Positions 8,301 through 18,855 are shown, counted from the stretch's first letter. The stretch is 64,000 nt of DNA from Terriglobia bacterium (GCA_020073385.1 JAIQFH010000024.1:1-64000), one strand, 5' to 3'. Numbers and translations: made by a program. Notes: a model not told the origin generated them from the letters alone.

Positions 8301-9109
8301 AGGGAAAAGTTTCTCTAGTTGGTGCAGGACCCGGCGATCCAGAGTTGCTCACGGTGAAAGCTCTGCGATTGCTTAGGACAGCGGACGCTGTCTTGTATGA
8401 CGAACTGGTCTCGGCTGAGATCCTGAAGCTCATTTCCCCAGCGGCCCAGTTGCATAACGTCGGCAAGAGATGCGGAACGAAAAAGATCCAGCAGGAAGAG
8501 ATCAACTTCTTGATGATCGCACTCGCGGACTCAGGTTTGAATGTAGTTCGATTGAAGTCCGGAGACCCCATGATCTTCGGCCGCGCCGGCGAGGAGATCG
8601 AGGCTCTTCGCAAAGCGAACATTGATTGCGAGATTGTCCCGGGTGTGACGTCGGCGCTGGGAGCCGCGGCATCGGCGCAGATACCGCTGACGCATCGGCG
8701 CGAGTCGTCAGCCGTGGTCTTCCTCACAGCGCATCAAGCTTCGAACAGCGAGGCTGCTGACTGGAGCAAGCTGGCCGGAAGCGGCGCTACTCTCGTCATC
8801 TACATGCCCGGCCACAATTACGCGGACATGTCGGCAAGATTGAAAGCCGCGGGCCTGGCAAGCGATACACCCTGCGCTATCGTTTCTCGCGCGACGACGC
8901 CTGACCAGGAGACTTTCCGTACGAGCGTCGGGAAACTGCAGACCTCTCCAACGTTGCCCGCTCCCACTCTGCTTGTAGTCGGTGATGTTGTCCGACACGC
9001 CGTGGACGAGAAGTTCGAATTTGCTTCGAGCGGCAGCGAGATTTCTATCCCTGCTGAATTGGTTTCGGGTTTCCGTGCAGAGTCCATTCAAGAGGAGCCA
9101 GTCGCGTGA
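8297..9109 (+). CDS. cobA: Uroporphyrinogen-III C-methyltransferase (SUMT)
   Basis: This 270-residue enzyme adds two SAM-derived methyl groups to uroporphyrinogen III to give precorrin-2, the first committed step to siroheme. The N-terminal SAM-binding motif VGAGPGDPELLT is at about residues 6-17. The family segments VLYDELVS, RLKSGDPMIFGRAGEE and PGVTSALGAAA follow in the expected order. Length is normal for the stand-alone enzyme. The start overlaps the preceding gene by 4 nt (ATGA), and the stop overlaps the GTG of cysH by 4 nt. The last 20 or so residues extend past the usual fold. In this operon its product most likely feeds siroheme rather than cobalamin. Confidence 0.94.
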   Translation: MKGKVSLVGAGPGDPELLTVKALRLLRTADAVLYDELVSAEILKLISPAAQLHNVGKRCGTKKIQQEEINFLMIALADSGLNVVRLKSGDPMIFGRAGEEIEALRKANIDCEIVPGVTSALGAAASAQIPLTHRRESSAVVFLTAHQASNSEAADWSKLAGSGATLVIYMPGHNYADMSARLKAAGLASDTPCAIVSRATTPDQETFRTSVGKLQTSPTLPAPTLLVVGDVVRHAVDEKFEFASSGSEISIPAELVSGFRAESIQEEPVA

Positions 9110-9879
9110 AAGATCTCATTCAGCCCTCCACCCCAATCGACGGCCAACTTCAGGTCGGCAAAGTGCAGGCCGTCGCCGAAACCTGGTCTCCGCAGCACGT
9201 CCTAACTTGGGCCTTTCAAACCTTTGGCAAAAGCGTGGCCATCTCGTCGGCATTCGGCGCCGAAGGAATGGTGCTGATCGACATGGCGTCTCGTATCAGC
9301 AGGGAGTTCCGTTTGTTCACCATCGATACGGAATTTCTTTTTCCTGAAACCTACAATTTGATGGACAGGATCGAAGAGAAATACGGGATCACGATCGAGA
9401 GGGTGTACTCCGCGCTCTCGCCGGAAGAGCAACAGCGGGTTCATGGCGAAGCTCTATGGAGCCGCAACCCTGATCTATGCTGCAATCTGCGCAAGGTCGA
9501 ACCGCTGCGCCGGAAACTGGGCGAACTGAGCGCGTGGATCACGAGCATCCGTCGAGATCAGACGTCAGTACGATCGGCCGCGAGACGGATCGAGTGGGAT
9601 GCGAAGTTCGGTTTGGTGAAAGTCAACCCCATTGTGGACTGGACGTCGAAGCAAGTGTGGCGCTACATCCATGACCATGATGTCCCGTACAACGCGCTTC
9701 ACGATCAGGACTACCCCAGCATCGGCTGCACCCATTGCACCCGCTCTGTCCAGCCCGGCGAAGACCCGCGCGCCGGCCGTTGGCCCGGCTTTAACAAGAC
9801 TGAGTGCGGGCTACACATTATCGAGCCGGTTCCTGCATCGTCACAGGTGCAAGCACCGGCCGCAGAAGGCGGCGATTAA
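9106..9879 (+). CDS. cysH: Assimilatory adenylylsulfate (APS) reductase, [4Fe-4S] type
   Basis: This 257-residue cytoplasmic enzyme reduces activated sulfate to sulfite using thioredoxin. The cysteine pairs CC (Cys125-Cys126) and CxxC (Cys208, Cys211) that bind a [4Fe-4S] cluster are present. These mark the APS-using branch rather than the PAPS-only enzyme, which lacks them. The catalytic KTECGLH motif puts the nucleophile at Cys234. The GTG start overlaps the stop of the methyltransferase gene. Its product is the substrate of the sulfite reductase two genes upstream, so the operon covers APS to sulfide plus the cofactor. ATP sulfurylase is not in the window. The gene ends 9 nt from the end of the convergent aspartate kinase gene, with no terminator visible between them. 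Confidence 0.93.
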   Translation: MKDLIQPSTPIDGQLQVGKVQAVAETWSPQHVLTWAFQTFGKSVAISSAFGAEGMVLIDMASRISREFRLFTIDTEFLFPETYNLMDRIEEKYGITIERVYSALSPEEQQRVHGEALWSRNPDLCCNLRKVEPLRRKLGELSAWITSIRRDQTSVRSAARRIEWDAKFGLVKVNPIVDWTSKQVWRYIHDHDVPYNALHDQDYPSIGCTHCTRSVQPGEDPRAGRWPGFNKTECGLHIIEPVPASSQVQAPAAEGGD

Positions 9880-9888
9880 CAGCGGCTT

Positions 9889-11334
9889 CTATCCGGCCTC
9901 ACAGAATGCGCTGGAGATTCCTCCCCAGTCGCGCGCCGGCTCAAGCTTGGGAAAGAAGACGCTGTGCAGGCGGCGGACCGATTCCTCCGCCCTCGACTCA
10001 TCCACTAGGAACGATAACGTCCGTTCCGATGCCCCCTGGCAAAGGACACGCACATCCATGTCAGAAACAGTCGCGAACAGTTGGCTCGCCACTTCTGGCT
10101 GACGGCGGATATTCTCACCGACAAGGCAAACGAGCGCCTTATGATTTTCCCAACACACGTCGGCGACTTGCCGCAGATCTTCGACAATTTTTGGCAGAGC
10201 GACGTTGGAGCCCACCAACAGTGAGATTCGGTCGATCGAAGTTCCCATCACGTCCACCGCACAGGTGTGTTGCTCAAGGACTCCAAACACAGTATTCAGC
10301 AAAGCAGCATCGACCCCACGCCGAGACTGGATTTCAAGCGAGACGACATTCCGTTTCGCCGTAATCGCGCTCACCCGGTTCCCCGTGCTCGCACGCGCCG
10401 TAATTTCAGTTCCATGGCCCTCCGGGTGCCGCGAGTTCAACACATAAACCGGAATATTCTCGCGCATCGCGGGCGCAAGGGTTGCCGGATGCAGCACCTT
10501 GGCTCCAAAATGGGCCAGGTCAGCGGCTTCGTCGAAGCTGAGCTTGCGAATGACGCGAGCGTCGGAACAGACCTTCGGGTCCGTCGTCATGACTCCGTCA
10601 ACATCCGTCCAGATTTCGACTCGCGATGCACCAACCGCCGCTCCGACAATAGCGGCGCTGAAGTCCGAGCCCCCGCGCCCCAGCGTGGTGGGAACTCCAT
10701 CGATGGTCGAGGCAATAAACCCACCCAGAACCGGGACGCTTCCCGACTGCAGCAGAGGATTTAATGCATCTCGAAGGCGCTGGTTGGTTACATCCCAAAG
10801 TGGACTTGCCTGACCGTGGCGCGCGTCGGTGACGACGCAATTACGGGCATCGACATGCGCAGCCTGCAGTCCGGCTTCACAGAGCGCCCAACTGACCAGC
10901 CTGCTGGAGAAGCATTCCCCAAAGCTCAAAAGCCGATCCTGTGCCTTAAGGTCAAAGTGGCGGGACGTTTCCAATTCGTGCAGGAGCGATTCCAATGCCT
11001 GTAGTTCGCCGCGCAGTTCTCGGTCCAGCGAGCCATGCGCCGAGGCGCTCAGAAGGGAATCAGCCAGGTCTTCGTGGCGGACGTAAATGTTTCGAACGAT
11101 CGCCAGGGCCGATCCCAGATGTCCTTTGGCAGCAGCGTTCCCGGCCTCCAGTAACTGATCGGTAACTTTTGCCAACGCGCTGATAATTAACACCGGCTGC
11201 GCGCCAAGCCTGCTCTCGACGATACCGACGAGTCGTCGAATGGCGGCTGCGTCTTCGACCGACGTCCCGCCGAACTTCATCACCACCACATCCTCGCCAC
11301 GCTCAAATCTGCTTTGTCGCTGTGAACCGCTCAT
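9889..11334 (-). CDS. lysC: Aspartate kinase
   Basis: This 481-residue enzyme phosphorylates aspartate, the first step towards lysine, threonine, methionine and isoleucine. The N-terminal kinase motif KFGGTS is at residues 20-25, and GRGGSDFSAAIVG and the segment around EIWTDVDGVMTTDP follow. The C-terminal 170 or so residues carry paired ACT regulatory domains. There is no homoserine dehydrogenase domain, so it is monofunctional. The leader encodes a Thr/Ile-rich peptide followed by a terminator, which argues for feedback by threonine and isoleucine supply. It converges on cysH. The close presence of sulfur genes fits a role in methionine and cysteine metabolism, but the enzyme serves the whole aspartate family. 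Confidence 0.94.
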   Translation of the reverse strand: MSGSQRQSRFERGEDVVVMKFGGTSVEDAAAIRRLVGIVESRLGAQPVLIISALAKVTDQLLEAGNAAAKGHLGSALAIVRNIYVRHEDLADSLLSASAHGSLDRELRGELQALESLLHELETSRHFDLKAQDRLLSFGECFSSRLVSWALCEAGLQAAHVDARNCVVTDARHGQASPLWDVTNQRLRDALNPLLQSGSVPVLGGFIASTIDGVPTTLGRGGSDFSAAIVGAAVGASRVEIWTDVDGVMTTDPKVCSDARVIRKLSFDEAADLAHFGAKVLHPATLAPAMRENIPVYVLNSRHPEGHGTEITARASTGNRVSAITAKRNVVSLEIQSRRGVDAALLNTVFGVLEQHTCAVDVMGTSIDRISLLVGSNVALPKIVEDLRQVADVCWENHKALVCLVGENIRRQPEVASQLFATVSDMDVRVLCQGASERTLSFLVDESRAEESVRRLHSVFFPKLEPARDWGGISSAFCEAG

Positions 11335-11374
11335 GTTCTTTCAGCTCCGTTCTGCGAAATCGCCCAAAAAGCAA

Positions 11375-11409
11375 AAACCCACCGCCAGATCGCTTCTGGC
11401 GGTGGGTTT
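11375..11409 (-). terminator. Intrinsic terminator in the 5' leader of aspartate kinase (attenuator)
   Basis: Read on the minus strand, AAACCCACCGCCAGA and TCTGGCGGTGGGTTT form a perfect 15-bp stem with a 5-nt loop, followed by TTTTTGCTTTTT. The T-rich side faces the aspartate kinase gene, so it terminates transcripts entering that gene. The stem is nearly identical to the one before sulfite reductase. It ends about 40 nt before the gene start, so it is probably conditional. Confidence 0.85.
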
Positions 11410-11440
11410 CGGTGATCTTGCTTAAGATTGCTTTACTTCA

Positions 11441-11536
11441 TCATCCGTTCCCATCCTCCAGAAGACACGTAATTCGTGTCGACATGCCTGTGCCTGTCGA
11501 TGTAATTCGCTTCGCCTTCTGGATGAGGGTGCTCAT
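11441..11536 (-). CDS. Thr/Ile-rich leader peptide (31 residues) of aspartate kinase
   Basis: This minus-strand frame of 31 codons contains the segment RITSTGTGMSTRIT. In all it holds six Thr codons (residues 3, 12, 14, 16, 20, 23), three Ile codons (5, 11, 22) and two Met codons. A leader enriched in the end products of the aspartate pathway directly before aspartate kinase parallels the Thr/Ile leader of the enterobacterial thr operon. Its stop codon lies 31 nt before the terminator hairpin, nearly the same distance as in the cysteine leader. The antiterminator strand lies in codons 25-29. A clear ribosome-binding site is not visible. Composition alone would be suggestive; geometry and shared RNA structure make the case stronger. 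Confidence 0.75.
   Translation of the reverse strand: MSTLIQKAKRITSTGTGMSTRITCLLEDGNG
11450..11462 (-). promoter_or_regulatory. Antiterminator strand of the aspartate kinase attenuator
   Basis: On the minus strand TCTGGAGGATGGG can pair with CCCACCGCCAGA of the terminator 5' arm, with one mismatch and one bulged A, giving 11 pairs. It starts 5-6 nt after the last Thr codon of the leader and ends 6 nt before the leader stop codon, the same layout as in the cysteine leader. Pairing was judged by eye. Confidence 0.65.
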
Positions 11537-11639
11537 GAAATCAGGAACTGCAAAATGCACAAAAAGGATATCGGACGAATGCTGTCCAGGTTAAATTCAA
11601 AATTATGATGTTACGAATCGAAATTTCAGGTTTCGGCTG

Positions 11640-12542
11640 CTACGCATCCACCTTCTTCATGTGGGTCGCAAACTGCCGTAAAAGGGCCACGAACGCAGTC
11701 GACGCCACTGAAAGCGTGCGGTCGCGACGGTAAGCCAGGCCCAGTTCACGATAGAGTTCCGCATCTTCAAGGTCGATTAACTTAACCCGTCCTGCATCCA
11801 CTTCATCGCGAGCAAACGACGCGCTGATGAGTGACACACCCAGGTCGGCCGCCACAAAGCTCTTGATCATCCCAATACTCGGCAACTCCATCCGCACCTG
11901 CAGTTCAGAGTTATGCGGACGAAAGAGTTTGTCCAGGAGCCTGCGCGTATGACCGGTCTTCGGAAACAGCAGCGGATGTTTGACGATCTCGCTAACCGGC
12001 ACGACTTTGTGCTTGGCCAGCGGATTCTTCGGGCTCACCATCAACATCAGCTTGTCGCGAAAAATCGGCTGGATTTTCAGGCTGGGAGACTGAATCGGCA
12101 GCGTAAGAATGCCCACTTCCACGGCACCGTTCTCCAGTTTCTCCACGATCTTGTAGCTGAAATTTCGATAGATGCTGATCTGCACCGGGGGATACCGCCT
12201 GCAGTATTCGCCAAAGACCTCCGGCAGCACATACAAACAAGTGGCCTCGTTCGCCCCGACGCGCAGAGTGCCGCGGGGCGTGGTGCTGTGGTCCGCAACC
12301 GCTGTGAGCGACTCATCCCGCAGATTCTTCAGGCGCTCGGCATATTCGTAGAAAATCTGTCCGGCGGGCGTCAGTTTCACGGTTTTGCCGGAGCGGTCCA
12401 GTAGGCGGTCACCGTACTCCTGCTCAAGTTGGCGGATCTGCGCGCTGACCGCCGATTGTGAGCGAAAGACCTTTTCCCCCGCACGGGAAAAACTGCCCTG
12501 TCTGGCGACTTCCAGGAACGTAATGAGTTGATCAAAGTCCAT
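11640..12542 (-). CDS. LysR-type transcriptional regulator
   Basis: This 300-residue protein has the LysR layout. The N-terminal winged helix-turn-helix covers about residues 1-62 (FSRAGEKVFRSQSAVSAQIRQLE is the recognition region), and the C-terminal periplasmic-binding-like effector domain spans about 90-295. It lies upstream of and on the same strand as aspartate kinase, whose attenuator fills the gap, and it diverges from gltB. By position it could control gltBD, aspartate kinase or the nearby sulfur genes. Members of this subgroup include sulfur (CysB/CysL-like) and carbon-fixation regulators, so the target cannot be fixed from sequence. The 250-bp gap to gltB holds AT-rich repeats but no operator I can assign. 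Confidence 0.88.
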   Translation of the reverse strand: MDFDQLITFLEVARQGSFSRAGEKVFRSQSAVSAQIRQLEQEYGDRLLDRSGKTVKLTPAGQIFYEYAERLKNLRDESLTAVADHSTTPRGTLRVGANEATCLYVLPEVFGEYCRRYPPVQISIYRNFSYKIVEKLENGAVEVGILTLPIQSPSLKIQPIFRDKLMLMVSPKNPLAKHKVVPVSEIVKHPLLFPKTGHTRRLLDKLFRPHNSELQVRMELPSIGMIKSFVAADLGVSLISASFARDEVDAGRVKLIDLEDAELYRELGLAYRRDRTLSVASTAFVALLRQFATHMKKVDA

Positions 12543-12794
12543 GGGATGGCCGAATTATAGCGGAGTCGCCCCGACATGGCGGTTAATTCCTGAAAGTCTG
12601 CACGATACCGATCGTCCGGAATTTTGCATGGGAGCCATCGAAATTCTGCATTGTACTTTGCTGCCCCTTAAGCCTTATTAAAGATAGTCGGAACCAATAG
12701 TCCTGAGCAGAAGTGTGCCGTGTAGAATAGCCTCGCCGGTGCGCCCAAGAACAGGTGATCCAGACCACTTTCAATCCGTGCGACGGAGTCCTCG

Positions 12795-15700
12795 ATGACG
12801 CGTCTAAACCCAACCAATGGCCTGCCTCCAGCGCAGGGTCTCTACGACCCGGCGCATGAGCACGACGCCTGCGGAATCGGGTTCGTCGCCAGCGTCTCGG
12901 GTCAAAAGAGCCACGACATCATCAAGAAGGGAATTCAGGTCCTTCTGAATCTCGCCCATCGCGGCGCCTGCGGCTGCGATCCCGAAACCGGCGATGGCGC
13001 CGGCGTTCTGATCCAGATTCCTCACAAATTCTTCGCGCGCGAATGCGAAAAACTCGGCTTTACCTTGCCCAAAACGGGGACGTACGGCGTCGGCATGACC
13101 TTTTTGCCGGTCGAGAAGCACCAGCGTCTAACCTCCGAAGGAATCCTTGAGCGAATCATCAAGGAAGAAGGTTTATCGCTGCTCGGCTGGCGCGACACGC
13201 CCGTCTATGCATCGGCAATAGGCCGCGTAGCGCGCGCTTCGCAACCCTACATCCAGCAGATCTTCGTGCGCTGCGCTCCCGGGATGGACGAAGATGCTTT
13301 CGAGCGCAAGCTATACGTGGTTCGTAAGCGTGCCGAAAGCGAAATTCGCGAGTCCGGAATCGAAGACGCGGAGATGTTCTACATTCCGTCGCTCTCCTGC
13401 CGGACGATCGTTTACAAAGGGCTCCTGCTGGCGCAGCAGATCACGAACTTCTATCGCGAACTGGCCGACCCTGATGTTGTGAGTGCGTTGTGCCTCGTGC
13501 ACCAGCGGTTTTCCACGAACACGTTTCCAAGCTGGCAGCGGGCTCACCCCTACCGTTACGTCGCGCACAACGGCGAGATCAACACGCTGCGCGGCAATGT
13601 GAACTGGATGCATGCGCGCCAGTCGCTGCTCAGTTCGCCGCTCTTCGGGAATGACATTAAGAAGCTCTATCCCATCATTGCCCCTGACGGCAGCGATTCC
13701 GCCAATTTCGACAACGCAGTCGAATTGCTGCTGCAGGCCGGACGCAGCCTGCCACACGTCATGGCCATGCTGATTCCCGAGGCCTGGTCCGGCAATCCGC
13801 ACATGAAGCCGGAGAAGCGCGCTTTCTACGAGTACCACGCCTGCGTGATGGAACCTTGGGATGGTCCGGCGGCCATCGCCTTCACCGATGGTCGCGTAAT
13901 CGGCGCGACCCTCGATCGCAACGGCCTTCGTCCCGGCAGGTATGTCGTGACGCATGATGGCCTGGTCGTCATGGCTTCTGAAGCGGGCGTACTTGATGTG
14001 GCTCCCGAGCAGGTGAAGAAAAAGGGCCGGTTGCAGCCGGGCAAGATGTTTCTCGTGGATACGATCGAAGGCCGCATCGTCTCCGACAAAGAAATCAAGC
14101 AGAAGCTCGCTTCGCGACATCCCTATGCCGAGTGGCTGAAGGAAAATCAGATCACGATCGACCAACTGCCCGAGCCGTCACGCATGCATTATCCCGATGC
14201 CGAGACCCTGCTCCGCCGACAGCGGGCCTTCGGTTACTCCGATGAGGACCTGCGCATGATCCTCAGCCCGATGGCAACCAAGGGTGAAGAGCCCGTCGGT
14301 TCCATGGGCACCGACACTCCTCTGGCCTGCCTTTCCGACAAGCCGCAATCCCTCTTTAACTATTTCAAGCAGTTGTTCGCCCAGGTCACGAATCCTCCCA
14401 TCGATCCGATTCGCGAAGAGATGGTCATGTCGCTCATCAGCTACATCGGCAGTGAGCGCAACATTCTCGAGGAAGCGCCTGAGAACTGCCACATGCTGAA
14501 GTTGGCGCATCCGCTGCTGACGAATCGCGAATTGGAAAAACTGCGCCGGGTTTCGAACCGCGACTTGCTGGCGACTACGTTGCCGGCTCTCTTCCGCGCC
14601 AAAGAGGGCGAAGCAGGACTGAAGCGCGCCCTCGATGAGTTGTGCCAGCGCGCCTCGTTGGCGGTGAAAGCTGGATACTCGCTGATGATCCTTTCTGATC
14701 GCGGCGTCGACAAAGATTACGCGCCCATTCCGTGCTTGCTGGCGCTCGCCGCCGTTCACAATCTGCTCGTGCGAGAGGAAACTCGAACGCAGGTGGCCCT
14801 GATCACCGAATCCGGCGAGCCGCGCGAGGTCATGCATTTCGCCTTGCTCAGCGGCTATGGGGCCAGCGCAATTAATCCTTATCTTGCGTTGGAAAGCGTC
14901 GAAAACCTTGCCTGGCGCGGAGAGTTGGGCGAAGGCATTACTCGGGATCTGGCTGTCAAGCATTTCCTGAAAGCGATCAAGAAGGGCTTGCTCAAGACGT
15001 TTTCAAAGATGGGGATCTCCACTCTGCAGAGCTATCAGGGAGCGCAGGTCTTCGAAGCGATTGGCTTGAATAAAGACTTGGTCGATGCTTATTTCGCCGG
15101 CACGACGTCGCGCATCGAGGGGGTTGGCCTCTCTGTTTTAGCGAATGAAGCCCTGTTGAAGCATGACTACGCGTTCCGGCCTCTGACTGATTTCGAAACT
15201 GAACTGACGGTCGGCGGTAACTATCACCAGAGGGTCAACGGTGAATACCATCTGCTCAATCCGCTGACCATCAGCAAGCTCCAGCACGCGGTTCGGCAGG
15301 ATAGTTTCAAGACGTTCCAGGAATACACTGACCTGATCGACAAGCAAAGCGCACAGCTCTGCACCTTGCGCGGACTGATGAAATTGAAGAAGAGCGCTGC
15401 GCCGGTCCCCTTGGAAGACGTCGAGCCCGCGAAGGAAATCGTCAAGCGCTTCACGACCGGCGCCATGTCGTTCGGTTCCATTAGTAAAGAGGCCCATGAG
15501 ACGCTGGCCATCGCGATGAACCGAATCGGCGGCAAATCGAATACGGGCGAGGGCGGGGAAGATGAAGAGCGCTTCAAGCCCGACCCCAACGGCGATCTAC
15601 GCCGCAGTGCGGTCAAGCAAGTGGCTTCGGCGCGATTCGGGGTTACGGCGAATTACCTGGTGAACGCCGACGAACTCCAGATCAAGATGGCCCAGGGCGC

Positions 15701-17396
15701 CAAGCCGGGTGAGGGTGGGCAACTTCCGGGACACAAGGTGGACGAGGTCATCGCGCGGCTGAGGCACTCGATCCCCGGCGTAGGACTTATCTCTCCGCCA
15801 CCGCACCACGACATCTATTCGATCGAAGATCTCGCTCAGCTGATCTACGACCTGAAGAACGTCAATCCTCATGCTCGAATTGCGGTGAAGTTGGTCGCGG
15901 AAGTCGGAGTGGGAACGGTTGCCGCTGGCGTGGCCAAGGCTCACGCCGACGTCGTACTCATCAGTGGAGACTCTGGAGGAACAGGCGCATCTCCACTCAG
16001 TTCCATCAAACATGCGGGCATTCCGTGGGAGCTTGGCCTGGCAGAGACGCAGCAGGTTCTCTTGTTAAATGACCTGCGCAGCCGGATTCGGGTTCAGACC
16101 GATGGCAAACTCCAGACTGGCCGCGACGTCGTGATTGCCGCATTGCTCGGCGCCGAAGAGTTCGGCTTCGCCACGACCCCGCTGATCGCTATGGGCTGCG
16201 TCATGATGCGGAAATGCCATCTCAACACCTGCTCGGTCGGCATCGCCACGCAAGATCCCGTGCTTCGGCAAAAATTCCAGGGCCAACCGGAGCATGTGAT
16301 CAATTTCTTCTTCTTCCTCGCCGAGCAGATTCGCCAGTACATGGCGGAAATGGGCTTCAGCTCGATGGACCAGATGATCGGCCGTGTCGACATGCTCGAA
16401 GTGGATGCGGCGGTCGCGCATTGGAAGGATCATTGGAAGGCCCAGGGACTCGACTTCTCCTCGATCCTCTACAACCCACCAGTTCCTTCGCGCGTCGTGA
16501 GGCGCTGCGTCCATAAGCAGGACCATGGATTAGAGCAAGCGCTCGACCACAAGATCCTCGGGCAGGTGCATGACACGCTCGAAACGCTTTCCCCGATTGA
16601 TGTCAAGCTGCCGATCCGTAATATTCATCGCTCCGTGGGCACGATGCTGAGCGGCGAAGTTGCACGCCGTTATGGATCCGCCGGACTTCCCGACGACACC
16701 ATTCGTGTCCATCTTTCCGGGTCTGCGGGCCAGAGTCTCGGTGCGTTCCTTGCTAAAGGCGTTACGCTCACGCTGGAAGGCGAAGCGAATGACTACGTCG
16801 GTAAAGGTCTTTCTGGCGGACGGCTCATCGTCTATCCGCCGCGCGGATCGGGCTTTGCGGCTGAAGAAAACATTATTGTCGGCAACGTCGCGCTTTATGG
16901 CGCCACCAGTGGGGAAGTCTTCCTCAACGGCGTGGCGGGCGAACGCTTTGCGGTTCGCAATTCTGGGTCGACCGCTGTGGTGGAAGGCGTCGGCGATCAC
17001 GGCTGCGAGTACATGACGAATGGATTGGTCGTTGTGCTGGGCTCCTGCGGGCGCAATTTCGCCGCCGGAATGAGCGGCGGCATCGCTTATGTCTTCGATG
17101 AGCGCGGCGACTTTACCGAAAAGCGCTGCAATCTGGAATCGGTCGACCTTGAACCTCTCACGGAAACGAAGGATCTGCAGGTCGTTCGCGATCTGGTTCA
17201 ACGTCACGCGGAATTCACCGGTAGCCAGCGCGCCAAGTGGATTCTCGTTAACTGGAACGAAGCCGTATCCCGCTTCATAAAAGTGTTCCCGCACGAATTC
17301 AAGCGCGTTCTCGGAATTGCACGAGCCGAGCAAGCGTACATTCCAGGCGAACCCCTCGCGGTCTTGGCCAACGCGGAGCAGGTGCAACATGGGTAA
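12795..17396 (+). CDS. gltB: Glutamate synthase (NADPH) large subunit
   Basis: This 1,533-residue subunit converts 2-oxoglutarate and glutamine-derived ammonia to glutamate. After a 25-residue propeptide comes Cys26 (HDACGIGFV), the class-II glutaminase nucleophile. The amidotransferase domain, central domain, FMN-binding synthase barrel and C-terminal GXGXG beta-helix follow in the normal order. The [3Fe-4S] cysteines are Cys1135, Cys1141 and Cys1146 in [12 protein letters not shown]. The gene overlaps gltD by 8 nt and diverges from the LysR gene. A TAGAAT box at about 12,723 could be its -10 element. Length is typical. Many long open frames lie antisense to it and are shadows. Confidence 0.97.
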   Translation: MTRLNPTNGLPPAQGLYDPAHEHDACGIGFVASVSGQKSHDIIKKGIQVLLNLAHRGACGCDPETGDGAGVLIQIPHKFFARECEKLGFTLPKTGTYGVGMTFLPVEKHQRLTSEGILERIIKEEGLSLLGWRDTPVYASAIGRVARASQPYIQQIFVRCAPGMDEDAFERKLYVVRKRAESEIRESGIEDAEMFYIPSLSCRTIVYKGLLLAQQITNFYRELADPDVVSALCLVHQRFSTNTFPSWQRAHPYRYVAHNGEINTLRGNVNWMHARQSLLSSPLFGNDIKKLYPIIAPDGSDSANFDNAVELLLQAGRSLPHVMAMLIPEAWSGNPHMKPEKRAFYEYHACVMEPWDGPAAIAFTDGRVIGATLDRNGLRPGRYVVTHDGLVVMASEAGVLDVAPEQVKKKGRLQPGKMFLVDTIEGRIVSDKEIKQKLASRHPYAEWLKENQITIDQLPEPSRMHYPDAETLLRRQRAFGYSDEDLRMILSPMATKGEEPVGSMGTDTPLACLSDKPQSLFNYFKQLFAQVTNPPIDPIREEMVMSLISYIGSERNILEEAPENCHMLKLAHPLLTNRELEKLRRVSNRDLLATTLPALFRAKEGEAGLKRALDELCQRASLAVKAGYSLMILSDRGVDKDYAPIPCLLALAAVHNLLVREETRTQVALITESGEPREVMHFALLSGYGASAINPYLALESVENLAWRGELGEGITRDLAVKHFLKAIKKGLLKTFSKMGISTLQSYQGAQVFEAIGLNKDLVDAYFAGTTSRIEGVGLSVLANEALLKHDYAFRPLTDFETELTVGGNYHQRVNGEYHLLNPLTISKLQHAVRQDSFKTFQEYTDLIDKQSAQLCTLRGLMKLKKSAAPVPLEDVEPAKEIVKRFTTGAMSFGSISKEAHETLAIAMNRIGGKSNTGEGGEDEERFKPDPNGDLRRSAVKQVASARFGVTANYLVNADELQIKMAQGAKPGEGGQLPGHKVDEVIARLRHSIPGVGLISPPPHHDIYSIEDLAQLIYDLKNVNPHARIAVKLVAEVGVGTVAAGVAKAHADVVLISGDSGGTGASPLSSIKHAGIPWELGLAETQQVLLLNDLRSRIRVQTDGKLQTGRDVVIAALLGAEEFGFATTPLIAMGCVMMRKCHLNTCSVGIATQDPVLRQKFQGQPEHVINFFFFLAEQIRQYMAEMGFSSMDQMIGRVDMLEVDAAVAHWKDHWKAQGLDFSSILYNPPVPSRVVRRCVHKQDHGLEQALDHKILGQVHDTLETLSPIDVKLPIRNIHRSVGTMLSGEVARRYGSAGLPDDTIRVHLSGSAGQSLGAFLAKGVTLTLEGEANDYVGKGLSGGRLIVYPPRGSGFAAEENIIVGNVALYGATSGEVFLNGVAGERFAVRNSGSTAVVEGVGDHGCEYMTNGLVVVLGSCGRNFAAGMSGGIAYVFDERGDFTEKRCNLESVDLEPLTETKDLQVVRDLVQRHAEFTGSQRAKWILVNWNEAVSRFIKVFPHEFKRVLGIARAEQAYIPGEPLAVLANAEQVQHG

Positions 17397-18855
17397 GACC
17401 ACCGGTTTCATGGACTACTCCCGCGAGTTGGCTCCGCGCAGGCCTGTGCTCGAACGCGTCAATGATTGGTTCGAGATCTATCAGGATTTCCCCGAAGAAG
17501 AGCTCCGCAAGCAGGGTGCGCGGTGCATGGACTGCGGTGTTCCATTCTGCCAGACCGGATGTCCGGTAAACAATCTCATTCCCGACTGGAATGACCATGT
17601 GTACCGGGGGAACTGGAAAGAGGCTGTCCGTCAGCTACATGCGACCAACAACTTCCCGGAGTTTACCGGCCGCATCTGTCCCGCGCCGTGCGAAGCCTCG
17701 TGCGTTCTAGGTATCACTGAGCCTGCGGTCACGATCAAGCAGAATGAAAAGAACATCGTCGAGCGTGGGTTCCTCGAGGGTTGGATTCACCCCGTTCTGC
17801 CAAAACATCGTAGTGGCAAGACCGTAGCAATCGTAGGTTCAGGTCCGGCTGGGCTTGCGGCCGCGCAGCAACTCTGTCGCGCCGGTCACGCGGTAACCGT
17901 GTACGAAAAAGCAGATCGCATCGGCGGATTGCTTCGCTACGGCATCCCCGAGTTTAAGCTGGAGAAGCACATCATCGATCGCCGCCTCGAGCAGATGACC
18001 GCCGAGGGCGTGAAGTTCGTAGCCAACGCCCACGTCGGAGGAAATGTACCGGTCGAGGAGTTGCGTCGTGACTTCGATGCGATCGTTTTAGCCGGCGGTG
18101 CCGAACAGCCTCGCGAGCTCAAGATTCCGGGCCGTGAGTTGAAGGGAATTCACTTCGCTATGGAATTCCTGCCGCAACAGAACAAACGCTGCCATGGCGA
18201 TGTGATCGATCCTGCAACTGACATTCTGGCGACAGGTAAGCGCGTCGTCATCATCGGTGGTGGCGACACTGGCGCGGATTGTCTCGGTACCTGCCATCGC
18301 CAGAAGCCGATTTCGGTTCACCAGTTTGAGATCATGCCGAAACCACCGGAGGAGCGCTCTCCGCAAACGCCGTGGCCGTTGTGGCCGTTGCAGCTTCGCG
18401 TCGAAGGCGCACACGAAGAAGGCGGCATCCGCGACTGGAGCATTGCCACGACCAGCTTTACAGGCGACGAGAACGGGAACGTGAAGCAGCTTCACGCAGT
18501 ACGCGTCGGTCCGCCTCCCAAGTTCGAGGCAATCGCCGGTACCGAATTTACGATGGATGCCGATCTTGTCCTGATTGCCATGGGATTCCTCGGTCCCGTC
18601 CGCAATGGAATGATCGAACAGTTGGGCGTTCAACTGGATAATCGCGGAAACGTCTCCACCGACCAGAACTGCATGTCTTCGGTCCCTGGCGTTTTTGCCG
18701 CCGGAGATATGCGGAGAGGGCAGTCGCTTGTGGTGTGGGCGATTTCAGAAGGCCGCAAGGCCGCAGCTTGCGTGGATCAATACCTGAAGCAGTTCAGCGT
18801 TCAGCCCCGCGTCGAACCCGCGCAGGCCTATCCCAACGCTATTCGGATCGCATAG
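17389..18855 (+). CDS. gltD: Glutamate synthase small (beta) subunit
   Basis: This 488-residue FAD/NADPH subunit passes electrons to GltB. The N-terminus has two cysteine clusters ([17 protein letters not shown] and CPAPCEASC) for [4Fe-4S] centres. FAD-binding [12 protein letters not shown] follows near residue 150, and an NADPH-binding segment [13 protein letters not shown] follows near 287. The frame is open 24 codons upstream, but the start used here has a GGAG site 9 nt before the ATG and keeps the conserved N-terminus. It overlaps gltB by 8 nt, so the two are co-translated. The 3' end overlaps the convergent transglutaminase gene by 17 nt. Confidence 0.96.
   Translation: MGKTTGFMDYSRELAPRRPVLERVNDWFEIYQDFPEEELRKQGARCMDCGVPFCQTGCPVNNLIPDWNDHVYRGNWKEAVRQLHATNNFPEFTGRICPAPCEASCVLGITEPAVTIKQNEKNIVERGFLEGWIHPVLPKHRSGKTVAIVGSGPAGLAAAQQLCRAGHAVTVYEKADRIGGLLRYGIPEFKLEKHIIDRRLEQMTAEGVKFVANAHVGGNVPVEELRRDFDAIVLAGGAEQPRELKIPGRELKGIHFAMEFLPQQNKRCHGDVIDPATDILATGKRVVIIGGGDTGADCLGTCHRQKPISVHQFEIMPKPPEERSPQTPWPLWPLQLRVEGAHEEGGIRDWSIATTSFTGDENGNVKQLHAVRVGPPPKFEAIAGTEFTMDADLVLIAMGFLGPVRNGMIEQLGVQLDNRGNVSTDQNCMSSVPGVFAAGDMRRGQSLVVWAISEGRKAAACVDQYLKQFSVQPRVEPAQAYPNAIRIA

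Noticed and set aside
12804-17411. Many long minus-strand frames opposite gltB
   Set aside because: They are shadows of a GC-rich gene; none has a plausible ribosome site or family.
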